Of a DNA stretch of 64,000 nt, positions 62,136-64,000 are shown one piece after another (within the stretch, counting starts at the first letter, position 1; every line of letters starts with the position of its first letter). Position numbers and translations under genes: made by a program. Under the pieces are notes generated by a model. The model worked only from the letters and a program-made list of their open reading frames with translations. It had not been told where the DNA came from and searched no databases. The DNA lies in assembly GCA_965215775.1 (NCBI GenBank), contig CBDCEG010000019.1:1-64000 (forward strand), read 5' to 3'. Source of the DNA: CBDCEG01 sp965215775. Its GTDB lineage: Bacteria > Pseudomonadota > Gammaproteobacteria > Cardiobacteriales > Ostreibacteriaceae.

Positions 62136-63118
62136 GTAACATACTAATCTACCAAAACGATAACGGAAACATAAAAGTTGATGTAATGTTTGAAGATGAA
62201 ACGCTATGGCTATCGCAAACTCAAATATGTGAAGTATTTGGTAAAGCAAAATCAACAATAAGTGAGCATATCAAAGCTATATTTGAAGAAGATGAGCTAG
62301 ATATAATTTCAACTGTTCGGAATTACCGAACAGTTCAAGTTGAGGGAAAGAGAGAAGTAACTAGAGATATAGACTTTTATAGCCTTGATATGATTATAGC
62401 TATAGGATTTAGAGTGCGTTCATCAACTGGTACAAAGTTTAGAATATGGGCAAAAGATAGACTTAAAGAGTATATAACTAAAGGGTTTGTGCTTAATGAT
62501 GAGCGATTTAAAAATGGTTCTTCAATGAGCTATTTTGATGAACTTCAAAAACGCCTTCGTGATATACGAATATCTGAAAAGTTTTTTTACCAAAAAATCA
62601 AAGATATCTATATGACAAGTAAAGATTATGATGCTAAAGATGAAAAAACAGTAGCATTTTTTAAACTTGTTCAAAACAAACTTTTATGGGCTATTTCATC
62701 TCAAACAGCTGCTGAACTTGTACATAGTAGAGTAGATATAAGCAAACCACTTTTAGGTATGAGTTCTTTTGATAAAGAGGGTAAAAATATCACTAAAAAA
62801 GATGTAAGTATCGCCAAAAATTATCTAAATGAAGATGAGATAAAACTCTTAGGGCTTTTAGTAGAACAATACCTTGCTTTTGCAGAAACTATGGCTATGC
62901 AACAAACTCCAATGTATATGAAAGATTGGGCTAAACGGCTTGATATGGTAATCTCTATGAATGGCAGGGAATTGTTAAATCATGCTGGAAAAATTAGCCA
63001 TGACAAAGCAAAAGAGAAAAGTGAACAAGAGTATTTGAAATATAAAGAAAATCAAAAACAATTACAGAAACTAGAGAGTTTAAAAGAGCTTGAAGAAGAT
63101 ATAAAGAGGTTAAAATGA
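62132..63118 (+). CDS. rhuM: RhuM family protein
   Basis: 328 residues of the RhuM family, an uncharacterised group first named in a Salmonella pathogenicity island and often found with restriction-modification or defence genes. The N-terminal part has an HTH-like WLSQTQICEVFGKAKSTISE, the family core YSLDMIIAIGFRVRSSTGTK and FRIWAKDRLKEYITKGFVLN, and a later PLLGMSSFDKEGKNITKKD. The C-terminal 40 residues are a charged coiled coil. Its stop overlaps the next small gene by ATGA. A perfect 10-base hairpin (62311-62335) lies inside it. Confidence 0.85.
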   Translation: MSNILIYQNDNGNIKVDVMFEDETLWLSQTQICEVFGKAKSTISEHIKAIFEEDELDIISTVRNYRTVQVEGKREVTRDIDFYSLDMIIAIGFRVRSSTGTKFRIWAKDRLKEYITKGFVLNDERFKNGSSMSYFDELQKRLRDIRISEKFFYQKIKDIYMTSKDYDAKDEKTVAFFKLVQNKLLWAISSQTAAELVHSRVDISKPLLGMSSFDKEGKNITKKDVSIAKNYLNEDEIKLLGLLVEQYLAFAETMAMQQTPMYMKDWAKRLDMVISMNGRELLNHAGKISHDKAKEKSEQEYLKYKENQKQLQKLESLKELEEDIKRLK

Positions 63119-63246
63119 GAAGTCAAACAAATGAAGAAACATTAAAAAGCAGTATAGATTTATCACTTGTTGATAATAATTTTAATAAAGACGACGCTTT
63201 TAAAAGTGCTATGCAAGATACTATTAAGAGGTTGTTAAATGTATAA
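63115..63246 (+). CDS. 43-residue protein, possible HsdR N-terminal remnant
   Basis: Starts inside the rhuM stop (ATGA) and overlaps the next gene by eight bases. The sequence begins MRSQTNEETLKSSIDLSL and ends MQDTIKRLLNV. The TNEExLxxxI pattern resembles the start of type I restriction HsdR proteins, which often sit near rhuM. It could be a scar of a lost restriction gene or a real small protein of the island. Weak evidence. Confidence 0.35.
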   Translation: MRSQTNEETLKSSIDLSLVDNNFNKDDAFKSAMQDTIKRLLNV

Positions 63247-63793
63247 AACTATACTATTAATACTAATATTTTCAATTAATTACTCTTGCGCTTCTAATCC
63301 AAAAACATCACCAGTTAAGAAAAGTAAAAAGCAAAAAACTTTATTAATACCTAAGCAAAATAAAAGTTATAAAAAATATTATAAAACTATAATAAAAGCA
63401 GAAAACAAAGCCAATCCACCAACCAAAAAATTAATGAAAGTAATTAGGAAAATGGTTGTTAATAAAACAATAGTGAGAGGTGGCTGTTGGGATTTTCTTA
63501 ATGCAGGATTTATAAAGTCTGGCTATCCTTTGAAATCTAGAGATGTAGTTTTTAAATCTAAAAAGAAAGGTCCGTATATAAAAGTTTCTAAAGTTAAAAC
63601 TGGAGATTGGTTGTATTTTATAAATTATTCTTATCACAAAGTTGGGCATAGTGGGTTATTTATAGATTGGATAAATTACAATAAAAAAATAGGCTTGATT
63701 CTAAGTTATGCGGGGCAAAATAAAGTAGAGCCAGCAAGATATAGAGAGTATGATTTATCTAGTATTTATAATATAATCAGAATCAAACAGTAA
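63239..63793 (+). CDS. Lipoprotein with NlpC/P60-like hydrolase features
   Basis: 184 residues with a lipoprotein signal (lipobox NYSC, Cys at residue 17), a Lys-rich linker to about residue 50, and a domain with VRGGCWDFLNAGFIKSGY (candidate catalytic Cys) and VGHSGLFIDW (candidate His). This order fits papain-like NlpC/P60 or related amidase/peptidase folds acting on peptidoglycan. The third catalytic residue is not certain. Its start overlaps the preceding small gene, but it may belong to the chromosome backbone next to phoH. Confidence 0.65.
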   Translation: MYKTILLILIFSINYSCASNPKTSPVKKSKKQKTLLIPKQNKSYKKYYKTIIKAENKANPPTKKLMKVIRKMVVNKTIVRGGCWDFLNAGFIKSGYPLKSRDVVFKSKKKGPYIKVSKVKTGDWLYFINYSYHKVGHSGLFIDWINYNKKIGLILSYAGQNKVEPARYREYDLSSIYNIIRIKQ

Positions 63794-63831
63794 GTTAAAA
63801 ATAAGTTAAAAACCAATTAAAAAGGAAAATT

Positions 63832-64000
63832 ATGAGTGAATTAGAATTTAGTTTAGATACTAAAGATAGCGATAGGTTACAATGTTTATTAGGCAATTTG
63901 AATGAAAACCTAAGGTTTATTGAAGAAAGATTTTCAGTAAATATTTCAAATCGCAGTAATTTATTTAAATTACAAGGAAAAGAGGAAAACATTGTAAAAG
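63832..64000 (+). CDS. PhoH-family protein, N-terminal part (runs off the window)
   Basis: ATG with AAAGGA upstream. The 56 visible residues match the N-terminus of PhoH-like P-loop proteins: DRLQCLLGNLNENLRFIEER and SNLFKLQGKEENIV. Family members are ATPases next to ybeY in many gammaproteobacteria. The ATP-binding domain lies past the end of the window. Confidence 0.75.
   Translation, partial: MSELEFSLDTKDSDRLQCLLGNLNENLRFIEERFSVNISNRSNLFKLQGKEENIVK

Overview
The window is about 30% GC by eye and densely coded, with short intergenic gaps, many overlapping starts and stops, and the standard genetic code. The gene set is gammaproteobacterial: type IV pilin with TfpZ/PglL-type partners, RlmA, GrxB, Aas, a moxR-bat operon, feoAB, rnc-era-ruvB, lipA, gatCA, mreBCD-mrdA-rodA-mltB-rlpA, mutS, kdsA, yciB, corA, ampD and the start of phoH. 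No rRNA, tRNA or CRISPR array was found. I cannot name the genus; an AT-rich aquatic or host-associated gammaproteobacterium fits. This is inference from gene content only.

Layout. 1-3.7 kb: the C-terminal part of a type IV pilin, a TfpZ-like accessory protein, dihydrofolate reductase and a PglL/Wzy-type pilin glycan ligase. 3.8-6.4 kb: cdsA, then two tandem secreted proteins carrying the globular domain of that same pilin behind a Sec signal peptide instead of the pilin N-terminal helix, then a small lipoprotein. 6.4-12.5 kb: rlmA, a HerA-like ATPase, grxB and aas. 12.5-15.1 kb: an unexplained GC-richer intergenic block that may hold a structured RNA, and a tandem duplication of a PoNi-type immunity gene with remnants of other small genes. 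15.2-22.9 kb: a minus-strand moxR-DUF58-DUF4381-batA-batB-batD operon in which BatB carries a very long Lys/Asp/Gly repeat. 23.1-29.8 kb: a Fur-type site and promoter, a FeoB-associated Cys-rich protein, feoA, feoB, a small Cys-rich protein, a PfkB kinase, rnc, era and ruvB.

29.8-35.3 kb (minus strand): a secreted Asp-box protein with a decayed copy of its 5' end, then a four-gene phospholipid cluster (CDP-alcohol phosphotransferase, second CdsA, PlsC-type acyltransferase, hydrolase-methyltransferase fusion). 35.4-38.4 kb: yejE-yejA oligopeptide import genes. 39-46.4 kb: lipA, gatA, gatC, then mreB, mreC, mreD and mrdA. Seven apparent single-base indels lie between 41.37 and 45.63 kb, in gatA, mreB, mreD and mrdA; I saw none elsewhere in the window. 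46.4-59.5 kb: rodA, mltB, rlpA, mutS, small membrane and lipoprotein genes, a CPA-type antiporter, kdsA with a CBS-cupin partner, yciB, corA and ampD.

59.5-63.2 kb is an accessory island between ampD and phoH: a 30-codon gene abutting an unusual Abi/UG-like reverse transcriptase, then KilA-N and RhuM genes in an overlapping operon. A duplicated rhuM start shows that the KilA-N gene was probably inserted into an older RT-rhuM operon. This island and the Sec-signal pilin-domain pair are the best candidates for undescribed biology here.
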